DNA of 64,000 nucleotides from Guadua angustifolia (Eukaryota; Streptophyta; Magnoliopsida; Poales; Poaceae): the NCBI GenBank assembly GCA_036346375.1, contig CM070520.1:46953854-47017853 (forward strand). Reading direction: 5' to 3'. Shown here one piece after another: positions 35,813 through 48,004 of the stretch; position 1 is the stretch's first letter; the number at the start of each line of letters is the position of its first letter. The position numbers and the translations under genes are program-made. The notes under the pieces are model-generated. The model saw only the letters and a list, made by a program, of their open reading frames with translations. It had not been told where the DNA came from and did no database searches.

Positions 35813-37562
35813 GGGCTGGAAAATTAGCTCGTGGCTCGTGGCTCGGCTCGGGCTCGTCCGAAGTCTGCTCGGCTCATCTGAGCTCGTGGCTCGGACCGAG
35901 CCCGAGCCGAGCCGAGCCCGATTTTTAGGCTCATAAAACACCGAGCGGCTCGGCTCGACCAGCCAGCTCATGAGCCAAACCGGCTCGGCAATGAGCCTAA
36001 GCAGCGCCTCGGCCCTCGAGCCCGGCCAGTGACAGCCTTCTGCCATGGACTACCTACCCAGCCCCTGACGGTGACAAAAGGTAAAAGTTTCTTCCCTAAC
36101 CCTAATCCTCCTCCAAGGCCGGCGGCTTGGTGGCGAATTGGCGATTCCCCATTCCCGTGAGGCCGTGACGCTGCCTCGACCGTCCGCATCTTCGCCCCGC
36201 TCGCATCTGCGCTTTGGACTTTGGTGTCGCCCCGCCCGCATCTTCGCTTCCTTCAGGCTTCAACGACACCTTAATTCCTTTAATCCTTCATCGTGAGATA
36301 CTGAGATGCCGCATCCCTTTCCCCCTTTTTCCATTGCCGTGAGAAAGTTTTAACGAAGAGAAAGTACACAACTTAATTACCAGTGCAATTTGATGGTGTT
36401 GCAGCATGTGACCGATCTGTCCGGGAGGGAAATGCTTGTCCGCATCACTGGTAAATCCTCTCATGAAACCCCTTATGTTTCATTCGCAAGTAATTACTCT
36501 TGTATTGGAGCTATTGTCTGAATCACTGAATGTCTGCATGTAATGGCCAATGACAGTTGGATTTGTTGTGTTGTGTATCCTCTGTTGTATTGTATGCTCG
36601 ACCGAATCACCGCCTTTTGTAATCGATTTTGCGAAGTCATCCACTCTGTGAAACACTCATTTGGATTAAATGGAGGTGTCTCAGATTAGGAAGTTGACAT
36701 GGAGGTGTCAGTAAAAAGAACCTTGACACCGCTTGCACCTATATTTCTTATACTTACCTGATAGTCTGACTCTGATCGATGGATGCTCGCTCTCTCCAAG
36801 CCATTCCTGTGAAGTGAAGAATGCAAAGTGTTAAGGCAATGACAATATGACATATTGACATTGATAGCTGGAATGCTGGATAGTCTTCCTGATGATAAAT
36901 AATATTGATTAGAAAAGACAAAAAAGGAATAAATGAAAATATTAACCTGTTCCTCTCGTAGTGTGACAGTCAAATTTTCCATTGTCTTTGTGTAGAACAA
37001 TCTGTGATGAGAAAACATAATATTTGTGTAAGTTACAACTTACATCACTTTCTTTTGAGAGCTCGAGTTATACCATTTCTCATTGAGTTTGCGTAAGTAG
37101 AAAACATAAGGTTGTGTAAGTTACCTCCTGCTATCTTTGCTATTGAAGGATTTGACTCATATGAAATTTGTGATTTGCTTGCATCTCTTAATTATTCATC
37201 CATTAATCTGCCATGCAAGCGCGATATGACAGGCAATCGGTTACTAAATACAGTGTTGTTGGAATGTCTATCATGTCGTGGGAAATCAGTTTTAGAATTT
37301 TCTTTTCATGACTTGCTTGCTTCCTAGTACATGAATCTGGCTAAACTATCACATGCCACTTTGAACACTCAATGGAGTGAGGAGACAAAGCAAAGGTTTT
37401 GGAATTTGGACAAGTTGGATGTCCGGCTCGAAAGCCAGCAAGCTGGCCATGAGCCGAGCGGTTTTCAAAGCTCGTCTCAGAGCCGAGCCGAGCCAGCTCG
37501 GCTCGCCATCTCACCGAGTCAAGCTGAGCCGAGCCGGCCTGGCTCGGGCTGCTTCATTTCTA
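35811..37562 (+). mobile_element. hAT-type element, 1752 bp, with 8-bp target duplication and captured gene sequence
   Basis: The 8-bp 'catgggag' flanks it on both sides (35803-35810 and 37563-37570), the length typical of hAT. The left end reads TAGGGCTGGAAAATTAGC and the right end (inverted) TAGAAATGAAGCAGCC; both are followed by arrays of 'ggctcg' and 'gagccgagcc'. No transposase domain was seen, so it is non-autonomous. The interior includes a ribosomal protein S14 exon (36405-36450). The orientation is given by the captured exon. Confidence 0.8.
36405..36450 (+). pseudogene. RPS14: Captured exon of cytosolic ribosomal protein S14 (uS11)
   Basis: After an acceptor-like 'gtgttgcag', 46 bases encode HVTDLSGREMLVRITG and end in a donor-like GTAAAT at 36451. 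The peptide matches the conserved uS11 segment HVTDLSGRE-LVRITGG of the small ribosomal subunit protein S14. Flanking sequence looks intronic and no other S14 exon was found, so this is an isolated fragment carried by the hAT element. GC-rich sequence at 36040-36260 may be the captured 5' region, which is inference. Confidence 0.72.
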
Positions 37563-38850
37563 CATGGGAGGAGCAGAATAAAACCCGGTAGAAGAGCCAC
37601 AACAAGTACGCCTCGAGTTGGCGAGTAACAATGTACTCCCCTGCTCCATCTACCATCCTCTCAAGTCAGAAAGTAATGGTGGGTTCACAACTTTAAGAGA
37701 TAAGGAAATAAAATTTAGACAAAGTTAATATAACTTATGTAGAATTGTACCAGCCACTCCTGCGTCGGACCATGCACAGAAGTGAAAGGTGTGTAGCCAC
37801 GCTCAGCGGTTAGCATGTCCGCGAACCTAGCTAGGAGATCCGTCCACCACTCTGGGTGGACATCGTCAGGAACTACCACGTCCCCCAGTGCAAGGTAGGC
37901 CCAGAAGATAGCTCACGTCCTCCAGTGTCGACTCCATCACACTGCATGGGAGGTGAAACGTGTGCGTCTCCGATCGCCATCGATCTACCAAAGCGTTAAG
38001 TAAGCTCGTGTTATACGAGAACTTCTTAGAGGTACCATGCCTATCTTGCGCATCGGCGACAGTCGCCTCCCCCATCCGTGCTATAGGAAGTAACCTTACT
38101 GCTCTCAGCTTGCAGGAAAATATTGTAGCAACTATTGGTTCACACGTACAATATATAGTAAGGAAAGTATGGGAAAAGTGCATGAACCTAGGAATCCATC
38201 ACAGGTCAACCCGCCATGCTCTCATCGGGGTCTGCAAGTGAAGGGCACTAAGTTCGAATGGTGGCTCCCTGTTTGGAGGTGGCAAGGTAACCAAGTGACT
38301 CCAGTGAGTTGCGTCAATCACTAGGTCTAGCAACTTGTACTCCCCAACGTTTGCCACACCTGCAATTAAAATAAAACAACGTTAGCATGAAATCAAATGC
38401 ACAATAAAATTGAATACAGTGATTAGAAATAGAATTTGAATACAATAAAAGGGATTAGACATTAAAATCTACAAACGCTAACACTTTTGAAATCCATACA
38501 TGCATCACACATACAAATTCGAACCAAATAGAATGCAATAATAACACCTTCAACATCCATACATGCATTACACACCCTAGGTCTATACATGCATTACATA
38601 TAGGAATTCGATATATCACATTGACATGCAAGTAAACTACTTCAATTTTATATGCAAAGCCCATATAACAATATTACGGCCTCTAAACTGTCAAGCAATA
38701 CTTGAAAGAGTGTCCCGTCTCCTTACAAACTAAACTTTTCTTCATACGATGCCCGCTTTCTACAACGTCCATGTTGTTCCTTATACGTCTTGTTTGTTGC
38801 CGCCCTACGCCCTTGAGCTTGTTGACATTAGGAACCGACCATGTATCCTC

Positions 38851-41300
38851 CTATCTCTGATGCTCTGTGAACAAACCCACCACTCGAAAGTCATAAATTT
38901 CTCTGCTCCAAGTTGCCGTCCTCGCTTCTAAATTGAAGAATTGTGACAAGAATATACCTGGATCCATACTGATTGTTGAGCAGGTAGTCATTACGTGCGA
39001 GCATGGCTTGTGTAAGAGACGAGGCTTGTTGCAGTTGAAGACACATGTGTGCCGATGTAGAATGCATTCATGATCAACTTTACACCAGTTCATCCCACGT
39101 CTGGTTTTCTCTTTACATAGTACTTCGAAACGAAGCTCCCTCATGTCTATCTTTAATACTTTATATATCTCCCCCTTTTTTCCTTTCTCCTCAATGTATG
39201 TACAGATTACCTCTAAGTATTTCACATCAGGATTACTCATACGGACTAACGCCTTAACATGGTGATCCACAAAGTACTTTGCAATACCATGAAGAGCACC
39301 CTCTACTATAGCAATAAGAGGAAGGGGTATCATGCCTCGCATGACCCAATTGTAAACCTCAGCCAAGTTTGTCGTCATAACCCCATACCGAGCACTATCG
39401 GTGTCATAAAGCAATGCCCATTTCTCTTTAGGCTCATGCTCTATCCATTCAGAGAACCATTTCGTGGATATTCCATTCCTCCGGACCAAGTGCGGAGGGT
39501 CCATGGGTAACACTTCTAGCGCTACTGGTGCCTCCTCTATGCTAGGCATTGGCCTCTTCGCTGCCTCTACCGTATGCCTTGATGTCAGCTCGTCAAACTT
39601 CTTCCACAGTGCATCAAACTTTCTCTGTTGGGTCTGGTCGCACAACCTCATAAAAAGCTTTGTAAGGTCCTTGTTCTTGAACTGTTTGTAGAAGTTAGCA
39701 CCCATGTATCGCTTACACCACCTACTTCACAAATCAGGCCATAGATGTGTTTCTTCTACACCCTTTTGCAACTGCACGACTGCCTTCAATAGTCTGGGAT
39801 GCTGATCGTGTATAACACGCACTCACGTTCCTTAGAAATCGAGCCATTTCGTGTTCTCATTCTCCACGAATGCGAGCGCTACTAGAAGAACCTAATTATT
39901 GCCACCAATTCCTATGGTAGTCAATATCTGGTCTTTATACTTTCTAGTCAAGAATGTCTCATCTACACATAACAATAGACTACAATGTCTGAATGCGTTG
40001 GCACATGCATTGAAAGAATGCTCACTTGAGTACCATCTTCCCAGGGAAGCGCTGCAAGGGCTGCTCACAAATATCGATATAAGTTTTAGAATTTTTTTCC
40101 TTAATCACCTCAAGCATACCTGGCAGGTTCTGATATGAGTCTTCGTATGTACCAAATCTAGTTTTCAATGCCTTCTACTTCACTCTCCATGCTTTCACAT
40201 AGCTTATGGTGTACTGAAATCTCTACTCTATTGCAAGTATGATGACACGCGGCTCTAAATCCAGATTGCTCACAATCTCTCCATACAATAAATTTGCAAC
40301 AAAACCTGAAGATATATTTCTATGCGATTGGGTAGACTCCATCAGCACGCATGTGTGTGGGACGACTATAGAACACTTTCAAATAGTATCCCACTTAGGC
40401 TGGTACGCATGCACACACCATGGGCAACCCTTCATCTGGCATCTGACATCATACACCCGCTGGTCTGACTTCGCAACCTTACAGGTTCTATGAAGCGACA
40501 CTGCTCATGCTATTACTGCTTCCTGAACTTCAAACTTATTCTTGTAAATAGCACATTGCCTCACCTTATTCCAATCCGACTGCCATGCAAAGTGTTCACC
40601 CTCGTTGACCACCAATCTATCGAACTGACATGCATCCCACTCCGTAGGAAAATGCTCTTCATCGTCTGTATCGTTAGTCAAATTCTCATATTCTTGACTC
40701 TCTGCCTCCTCGCTTCAACCAATGATTCAATGTTTTCTCCCTCGTCTGCCACGCCCAATGATACTTGAACATCTGAATTTGGAACATCAGCTTCCTCACC
40801 TCGCACACCCTCATGATTTGAGCTGACATCCTGCCTCACTAAGCAATCTCCGGTTCGGCTGCTCTCCCCAACTTCCTCCAGTTCATCACCGCCAACTCCT
40901 CCTGCATCGTATGGTCAGAATTGGTTTTCTCAAATGCTTGCGCCAACAACACTAATGGCCAACCATTCTCAGTTTCCAATCTTATGTACAAGCTCCAAGA
41001 CTTCGGCCCCTTCAGTTTTACTAACTCGTAGTACGTGTAATCCTATCTTCGAGACCCTACTCCGTGCGCTTGAGGTCATGCAATTTACTATTCAACGAGA
41101 ACATGTGGTACAACCATATGTTAATCGTACCCCACGAACGCTCACCAGCACATGACAGGCCATCTATGATACATGGAAAATGACTAAATTTCACCCTTGT
41201 GCACCCATCTGCGGAACCCCTTCTCCGTAGTGTATTTTAAATTCTACTAGTTCGTCCATACCTGTCAAATATTTCATGAATTTTTTAATAATCGCACAAC
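38851..41300 (-). pseudogene. MURA-type transposase of a Mutator-like element, degenerate
   Basis: Minus strand. The N-terminal side (about 40460-40200) reads VYDVRCQMKGCPWCVHAYQP then SIVVPHTCVLMEST and FVANLLYGEIVSNLDLEPRV, typical of the MuDR DNA-binding region. The MULE catalytic core (40000-39720) reads LLLCVDETFLTRKYKDQIL then LAFVENENTKW. The longest open frame (39705-38851, 284 codons) carries MGANFYKQFKNKDLTKLFMR then QQRKFDALWKKFDEL. It ends with a SWIM-like zinc finger (C...C...H..CSH, CNKPRLLHKPCSHV). The transposase would bind MULE ends and cut in the nucleus. In-frame stops in the core show it is dead. The PMD gene lies ~0.5 kb downstream on the same strand. Confidence 0.82.
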
Positions 41301-41839
41301 ATAATGTTACCACCTTTCATGTCTTAATCTACCCATACGACGACATACTCTAACTAATTGAGACAACTGTTGCAGCCCTACAAAAATTAATTTTTGTATT
41401 ACATTGTATCTCTCATAATTCTTGCTCACATTGCATCTCTTATAATTCTTGCGCTTTCTATATCCATAGATATTATAACTCCATACAACTAAATAATTAA
41501 AAACAAATACAATTTGATCACTAAATCATCAATTTAATTAAACTATTATGAGTCTACACAACTAATTAATTACAACCCTAATTAATCTCATCCCTATATC
41601 GTCTTTCTAAATATTTATTGCTTGACAAACCTAATTACTTATCAATCTATTTCATTTAGTCACTAAATTCTAAATTAAAATAACAAGATTTACCTCAATA
41701 CATGACGAATCTCCCCTCCTCCTCCTCCACCTCCTCCTCTTCTTCCTCCCCTCCTCCTGTTCTTCTTCTTCTCTCCCCTCTCCTCTCTTTTTTCTTTGGC
41801 GTGCAGGCTCTCGGTTATTTTCTCTTGGTGAAAATGAGG
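41301..41839. other. 5' flank of the MURA gene, CT-rich stretch
   Basis: AT-rich to 41690, then a CTCCTC-rich stretch (41708-41800). No supported gene. It may be the non-coding end of the Mutator-like element. Confidence 0.35.
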
Positions 41840-42010
41840 CTGAAGGTTGGGCGTCGCTATTTTTATGCTCTCTGTCGCAATTCCAAATTACGATAAAGAG
41901 CTAACCGCAATTTGGAATTGCGACAGAGAGCTGAACCACTAGCGACAGCTCTCTATCACAATTCCAAATTACGACAGAGAGATTATCACAATTCGGAATT
42001 GTGACATAAT
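41840..42010. repeat. Inverted-repeat array 'ctctctgtcgcaattccaa'
   Basis: Four to six copies of a ~20-base unit in alternating orientation (for example 'ctctgtcgcaattcc' at about 41868 and 'ggaattgcgacagag' at about 41914). It resembles the sub-terminal structure of a DNA transposon; it may be the right end of the Mutator-like element. No terminus or target duplication was identified. Confidence 0.5.
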
Positions 42011-43852
42011 ATTTGTTGCAACTTGGATGTGCGACAGGTGGATAAAACTATTTTTTTGGGCATATTAGTAATTTTCCATTAAACATATATTTTGAAAAAA
42101 ATTCTATGTAGGGGCGAATCCACGAGGCTTTATAAGGCTAGAGCCTATTCTCCTTGTCGATGGCGGTACCCCCCTCCGCCCTACGGCCATGACCTCAGCT
42201 TCTCAATCCTCGATTGCTCAAGAATGAAACAGAGGGGAAGAGAAGACATAGGAAGAAAAAGGGAGAAGAAGATGGGCCTTTGGCCCTTTATCGAAACCCA
42301 CGAGTCCACAACCATACAACCTAATTAACATCCTGATTCAATCCACCCTACCCCGCATGCCTTCATCAATCGATCAAAGAGAGATGAAGTGAGAGTGCAC
42401 CTAATTGAGCCACTAAGGGGTGAGGAATTGAGGAAGAAACCCTAGGCCACCGGTGGCACGACGATGGCCGTGCAGCATGAGAGTAGCCGATGGGGTAGCA
42501 TGACAAGAAGCCAGGAAGGGAGCCACTCACGCCAAGCCAGGCCTAGGATGGCGGGAGCAAGGAAGTTGAGGAGCCTGGGCGATGAGGAGGAGGAGGGGAG
42601 GAGCAAGCCACTAAACAGAGTGAGGGCCAGGAGCAAGGAGGTGCAACAAGCCAGAGGCCGAGGCGACCGGGTGACGGAGCGGAGGAGCGTGACATCGCTG
42701 TTGCAACTAGACCTGGATTTGGGAGAGGCCAAGGAGAGGAGTAAGTCAAGGAGATGACGACCAAGTGGATATAGCGAGGAGCCATGGCCTGAGGACTAGA
42801 GGAGACCAAGACCAAGCAGCAGAGCTTTGACTAACTGGATTGTCGAGGCTACTCGACTCATGTGAGAGTCGAAGGGGGTACAAAAATGTAATATATATAA
42901 TATATCGTTACTAATTTTATTGCTCTTTAGTATGTAATATATATTGTCTAATTAGTAATATAGTTGTATACTTGTATTTGTTCATAGATTTTCATATTAC
43001 AATATGGAGAAACGAACTTTGCGTAATTATTTCACAAGTAATTTAAATAGTACTCTCCCAACATATTGGCCAGGCAACTATGTGCCGAGCCGGAGGAGAG
43101 CTGGGAAGGGAGGTCACACGAGGACAGAGACGTAGAGGGGGTCTCCATCTGCCGCTTGCTAGGCATGGTGTGGGTTGCGCCACTACATTGTAGCTAAAAG
43201 GCAGATTGCCCGAGGAGGAGGCGAGGAGGCCGAGGGTATCAAGATCGATGGTGAGGCCACACGAGGGGTCAGGGATCTACCTGATTGGTTGATTTTGATT
43301 GATATTTATCATTCTCTAATTGTCTTGATTAATCTTGGTACAATGCATTAATGGCATATTGATGTTGTATTGCCAACTGTTGATGTTGTATTGCATATTT
43401 GCATAGAAAATTAGTAAATATGTAGACTATATTGTATTTTTTTCTAGCGATAATTCTATAATTTGTACTAGATTTGCAATAATGAAGAATTGAACTTTGC
43501 TTAACTATTTCACATACAATTCAAATAGTACTCACCTAACTAACGAGAGCAGAATTTAGTAGAATGTTTTGTTTATTTTGAATGTTCATGATCTTTACAA
43601 TTTACTATTGTACCACCAATTTTGGTAATTTTGATATACAGAAGACATATCGCCTTTCACTAGAAGCATATTTACATGTTTTTGAGGATGCGCTTTCCAT
43701 TAGCTAGGTAACCTCATTGTATCTCTCTATCTTGGCTTCTCTTCTATTTCTGTGTTTGGATTGCACAAAAGTTAAGGACTATGTTTATACCAATTTAGCT
43801 TAGACTTTTGAACACACCCTTCGTTTTCATTTTGAACACACCAATTTAAAAT
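42011..43852. other. Unassigned sequence, no supported gene
   Basis: 42100-42850 is GC-rich with overlapping frames of 80-100 codons on both strands, none with a recognised domain. 42850-43850 is AT-rich. Possibly fragments of DNA transposons. Confidence 0.3.
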
Positions 43853-44059
43853 ATTATTTTCGTTGGCCCAAGCCGACGAAAATAGGATGTGCCACGTCAG
43901 TTGGAGCGGGCATGACCACTATTTTCGTCGGCCGTACTGGCCGACGAAAATATAATTATTTTCATCGGTTGCCGACGAAAATACTTGTATTTTTGTCGAC
44001 ACAATTTCGTTGGTCTATTTTCGCGGTTTTGTCATTGAAAATAATCTGATTCTGTAGTG
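43853..44059 (-). repeat. CACTA terminus with sub-terminal repeats (second CACTA family)
   Basis: The terminus (minus strand) reads CACTACAGAATCAG, ending at 44059. Five to six units of 'attttcgtcggc' or 'gccgacgaaaat' lie within 200 bases in both orientations. The other end and any transposase were not found. Confidence 0.68.
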
Positions 44060-45059
44060 GAACCAAAAACATAAAAAACAAAATAATCAGTTAATTCGAT
44101 TCGTTTTAGTTTTTCGATTTCGGTTTAAAAGTAAACACTTCTAAATGTAGCCTTGAAAATAGCCAGGCGTCTAGTTGGTCCCATTTCCTCCCATTAAATG
44201 CCTAATCGTGCTGCGGGCCACCAACCACTCGACCGCACCCACAAGAAAGTCACAAACCAGTAACCACCATCCATGCAGGTGTACAGCTATCTATATACCT
44301 GTATATACGTAGTGGCAATGCCGAAAGGTGTAGCTAGGATACGTATAAATTAAGGGGACAGGCTAGCATGTACTCTACGTACATAGACACATAGTACACG
44401 TACACTGGTACATACAGTGTACGTATCATCTCCCTTCGGCGCTGTGTACATATACAGGCTATAAATCAGTTAGAAACCACCCGTAAACTCCGTAGAAAAT
44501 CTCAACAAAATTACCACATGTACGTAGTACGTAGAGGAGGACCAGAGAGATATTATATAGCCTTACAAAATAACTAGACGTGCAATGGGCCCATGTGTTG
44601 CTGCGAGAGGAAAGAATTGTTGAGATAGGCAGAGATTTTAACAGAGTGAAAATATTTTTCTGCAATACCTCCAAAAAAACAAAAAACATATATTTTCTAG
44701 AGTACCTAAAAAATAACAAAAAATCTCTAAAAAGTTTTTAAAATCTAAAAATTATATACATATTTTAAAATAGAGGGTTATATAGATAAGATCAAACTCA
44801 ATCATATTTGCAAAATAAGATTCTCTTCGTCTCTTGCTACATGTAGACTTTAATAATGCTTTACCGGAAAGTGATGGCTTAGTTGGTTTTGTTTCTCTAT
44901 CTGACGTCCATTCTGCTAATTAATAGGATTAGGATTTCTCATTTTCTCATTTTTTTCGGAGTAGAGTTACTACTTACTTTGGAGGAAGAACCAAGAATCC
45001 ACAAATCAACTCATCTAAAATAAAAGGTGCAGGAGAGGGTCAGAGATTAGGTTTTTCTT
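44060..45059. other. Unassigned AT-rich sequence
   Basis: No gene or repeat I can support. Palindromic 'gtacgta' and 'gtacac' runs lie at 44370-44430. Confidence 0.35.
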
Positions 45060-45360
45060 TAGAACTGGATTTTTGTATAGGACAAGGATCCGAGAGTCCT
45101 AAAAAGTTCGAGAGGTTACAAGAGAGCAACAGACCTTTGTACTTTTTTCAGGTTGTGTTTAAAGAATTGACGGTCGGTTTTGTCAATTCTTTCTCTCTTG
45201 TCGTAGTTGCTTCAACGCCGTTACATTAGTTCTCTCTATAAGAATAACCTTCTTTGTTCTTGAGAACCATACATGCTTGTACTGTATCTCACAAAACTCT
45301 TATTCGATCCGGCGTTGCTACGCATAAGAAGGGGTTTCATATTGTAATAAGTGGTAGAGC
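45060..45360 (+). repeat. LTR end fragment with degenerate primer-binding site
   Basis: T-rich U5-like sequence ending 'tcatattgtaata', then 'gtggtagagc' at 45351-45360, which looks like TGGTATCAGAGC with a 3-base loss. It shares ~120 bases with 320-440. No gag follows. Confidence 0.45.
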
Positions 45361-45619
45361 TAAGGTCGGATTAATTAGATTTATGGGAAGGTTGGTAAAA
45401 CATCAGGTAACATAAAATCAAAATTGATATCGACGACGTGGAATAAAGTGAACTGTCGTTCTCACGTCGAACTGTCGTTCCAGCTTCACATCTTGCTTTG
45501 TCATTAAGTCATCTCCGTTTTTCCTTTTTAATTATCGGCCTCATTGATTGAAACATAAGAAATAATTAAAGGGCAGCCACTGATCAGGATTCTTGTAAGT
45601 TTTCATGAATGGCACATGA

Positions 45620-45896
45620 GGCCTGTTTGCTTGCCGTCTTGCACGAGCTTGGTCGTGGGAGGCTGCACCGTGTCAGTCTGGCTCTAGAGAATTGGTCATA
45701 GAGCTCATATCCCACGAGCTTGGCTACCGAGTCTTTGTGCGTCGTATTAGCGCGATATCAGCACCACCGCGTAAGCAACTAAACAACCATTGCATGTATA
45801 AGTGCGGCTTGAACGCGCGATCTGACGATCAACCAAACACTGATTCCCTGACTCCTATGAGTCTAACTACGTGAAAACAGACAACCAAACAGTTCT
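45620..45896. repeat. Possible MITE
   Basis: The ends are imperfect inverted repeats: 'ggcctgtttgcttgcc' at ~45620 against 'gaactgtttggttgtc' (inverse) at ~45896. It is 277 bp with no coding sequence. Such ends are common in grass MITEs. No target duplication was found. Confidence 0.35.
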
Positions 45897-47563
45897 AGCA
45901 TCTTCGTGGAGTCCAGCAGCGTATTGCCTCAATTCTTCTTGGAATCGCTCGGTGTTTTCCTTGCTTGAACGCTAGTGCATCTCCAAGTATGCGTATCTTA
46001 CGGAACCCTTTTATTTTATTGTGGAGTTCTTTCATATGACATCCAATTTATCTTGATCATTTGCGGAGTTTGTGCATGAACCGAGTTATCAATTAGAGGA
46101 AAACATGGGCGTGACCCGTGAGCCCTTGTCCTGCAGCTAGCACTCACACCTTCATTGTCTGCTTGCACCCGTAATGTCAGGGTCGGCACAAGGACATTTT
46201 CCTTTCTATGAGATGTGGATTGTCTTGTCTGTTTATGAGTCCTGATTGGTATCTTGTACGTCTGTATATATCCAGTGTACCTACTGCTCATCAACTGAAC
46301 TATTCGATTCTCTGTATCATCCCTATATTAAATTTGGGAGTTTTTCACGTTCCTTGACGCGCCACGTCGATTTGTTCGCCGCGTGCACGCAGGGCCAGGC
46401 GACGCGTCGCTAACGTGAACAGAAAAACGGCCCGCCATTCGTACGGCGCGAAGATCGTTGGGCCACGCCGCCTGCTTTTTAAACGCGGTTGTCAGGCTTA
46501 AGTAATTAATCGCGGCGGTTAGCCTCAAACGGTGTTGTGGCGTAGCGGTGGCGTCGTCGCGTTCGTGCGGCGAAGGTCGCGGCGAACCCGCCAAGGCTGC
46601 GCTCGATTTTTCGGCCGGCGTGTGTCGGCATGGTGTTGATGGAGCGAGCTTTTACATCGGGCCAGCGGTGCGTGGTGATTTGGTCACGCTCGAGCCTGCG
46701 TTCGACTCCTCGCGGCCGTCCAGGCCCAGATTTTTGCGATGGCCCCGCGTGCCCTTCTGGTTTATGCCACTGCTCTTTTTTTAGCGGTTTAGTTACGCTA
46801 TCACCGCCGCTCTCGCGGGCGATTTTTCCGCTCCCGAACGCATATCGATCTCACTTTCCTCAAACTATATTGCATGCTCAATCCTTAAATGTATCTTCAG
46901 ACTAACTACTCCACTAAGATACCCACTGACTTTCTCTAGAACAACTTTCTCAATCATCTATTTATCCACAAAAAGAATGCTGTCTTTTCCGCTAAAAGAC
47001 CTTCAGCGCTTTTACTGTTTCATTTTTTGCACCCTGTTTTTTACAGGAAGTCACTCAAATTTTGATAGCACATGTAAACCTTTACCAAAAAAAATTACTG
47101 CGCTGACCAGTTTTGCTCCTAAACATTTTGCTGGAAACCTAATGAATCCAAAAAATTATGCAACACTCTAGCTTTTCCCTATCCACAGTTTAATTTAGAC
47201 ACATTATCCTAAACGAAAAATTATTCGAAACTTCCACGCACCATGGTGCAGCGTGCGCCGCGCCCCCATACCTAGTAGATTCATATATGCCGTAGGTTGT
47301 CTATTCATCGAGCGACTCAAATTTATCAAAATTTCAGTCACTTTTTAACCCTTGGATAAAGATCTAACCACTCTCATCACCCCTCTCGTTCATTTGGAGG
47401 AAGTTATCTGTAGGACACGTTAGATCCTGCGCGTACGTCTCCTCATCTGTTCCTTCCAAAAATCAAAACAGCGGTTGGTGCATGCTCCTTGACTCCCCAA
47501 TAGGTTGCAGCCAATTCATTGTACATTATATCATTAAAACAATATACGGTTAATTGGAGGCGC
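45897..47563. other. Unassigned sequence, no supported gene
   Basis: 46340-46830 is GC-rich with several short frames in both directions and no recognised domain. The rest is AT-rich. Confidence 0.3.
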
Positions 47564-47693
47564 CACGTTCATTTTAGAATTCAGAGAGCCGCAAATATTA
47601 ATCAGAGAAAGGACAAGGGTGATTAGATATGCATATATACAGTGGTGTATCCAAAAACTTAGAAAGAAGGAGACTAAAATTGAAACCTCCAAA

Positions 47694-47696
<3 letters not shown>

Positions 47697-47748
<52 letters not shown>
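47697..47748. repeat. (AT)n microsatellite
   Basis: About 26 uninterrupted AT dinucleotides inside the hAT remnant. Confidence 0.95.
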
Positions 47749-47751
<3 letters not shown>

Positions 47752-48004
47752 TTAGAACATAGAACATGACAGAATGATATATATAATATAAAAATACTAA
47801 CACTTATCTAACAATACATATAATGTAAATGTGTAACATTACAAAGAAAAAAAAACATACCGATTATTACTTCTTAAAAGTTGATAGTTGATATTTACGA
47901 GTTTTTATGTTCCGAAAACGTTCTAGAATATCTTCCATGTCTATCTTGAAAAATATGTCTCACTCGATGTAGCATACCATGAGATAATTTAACTAGTCAT
48001 CACT

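Larger units (their letters stand above)
33840..38340 (-). pseudogene. Plant mobile domain (PMD) gene of a Mutator-like element, split by a hAT insertion
   Basis: Minus strand. At 38060-37940 it reads LLNALVDRWRSETHTFHLPC then LEDVSYLLGLP, the start of a plant mobile domain. 37860-37740 reads HPEWWTDLLARFADMLTAER then GPTQEWLVQFY. 37650-37571 reads VTRQLEAYLLWLFYRVLF. The hAT element (35811-37562) follows, and the frame resumes at 35810 with HGDTVDKHMIQYVRSIAN. The end of the domain is near 35080-34930 (DVAFWLTRHHLVFDIYVETY, then HRVMRQF). A tail ends near 33890. PMD proteins occur as host MAIN/MAIL proteins and in transposons; the transposon role is unknown. A 180-200-bp tandem duplication (35435-35812) and stops inactivate the gene. 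Confidence 0.65.

Noticed and set aside
37331..37628. Plus-strand frames rich in Ala, Glu, Ser and Arg
   Set aside because: They arise from the 'gagccgagcc' repeats at the hAT terminus.
42442..42815. Overlapping 80-97-codon frames on both strands
   Set aside because: GC-rich low-complexity sequence with no domain, no splice or promoter evidence.
43183..43195. 'ccactacattgta' as a CACTA left terminus pairing with 44059
   Set aside because: After CACTAC it does not match CACTACAGAATCAG and no sub-terminal repeats follow.
46328..46905. GC-rich frames that could be a small gene
   Set aside because: Frames overlap on both strands, have no domain, and no plausible intron structure links them.
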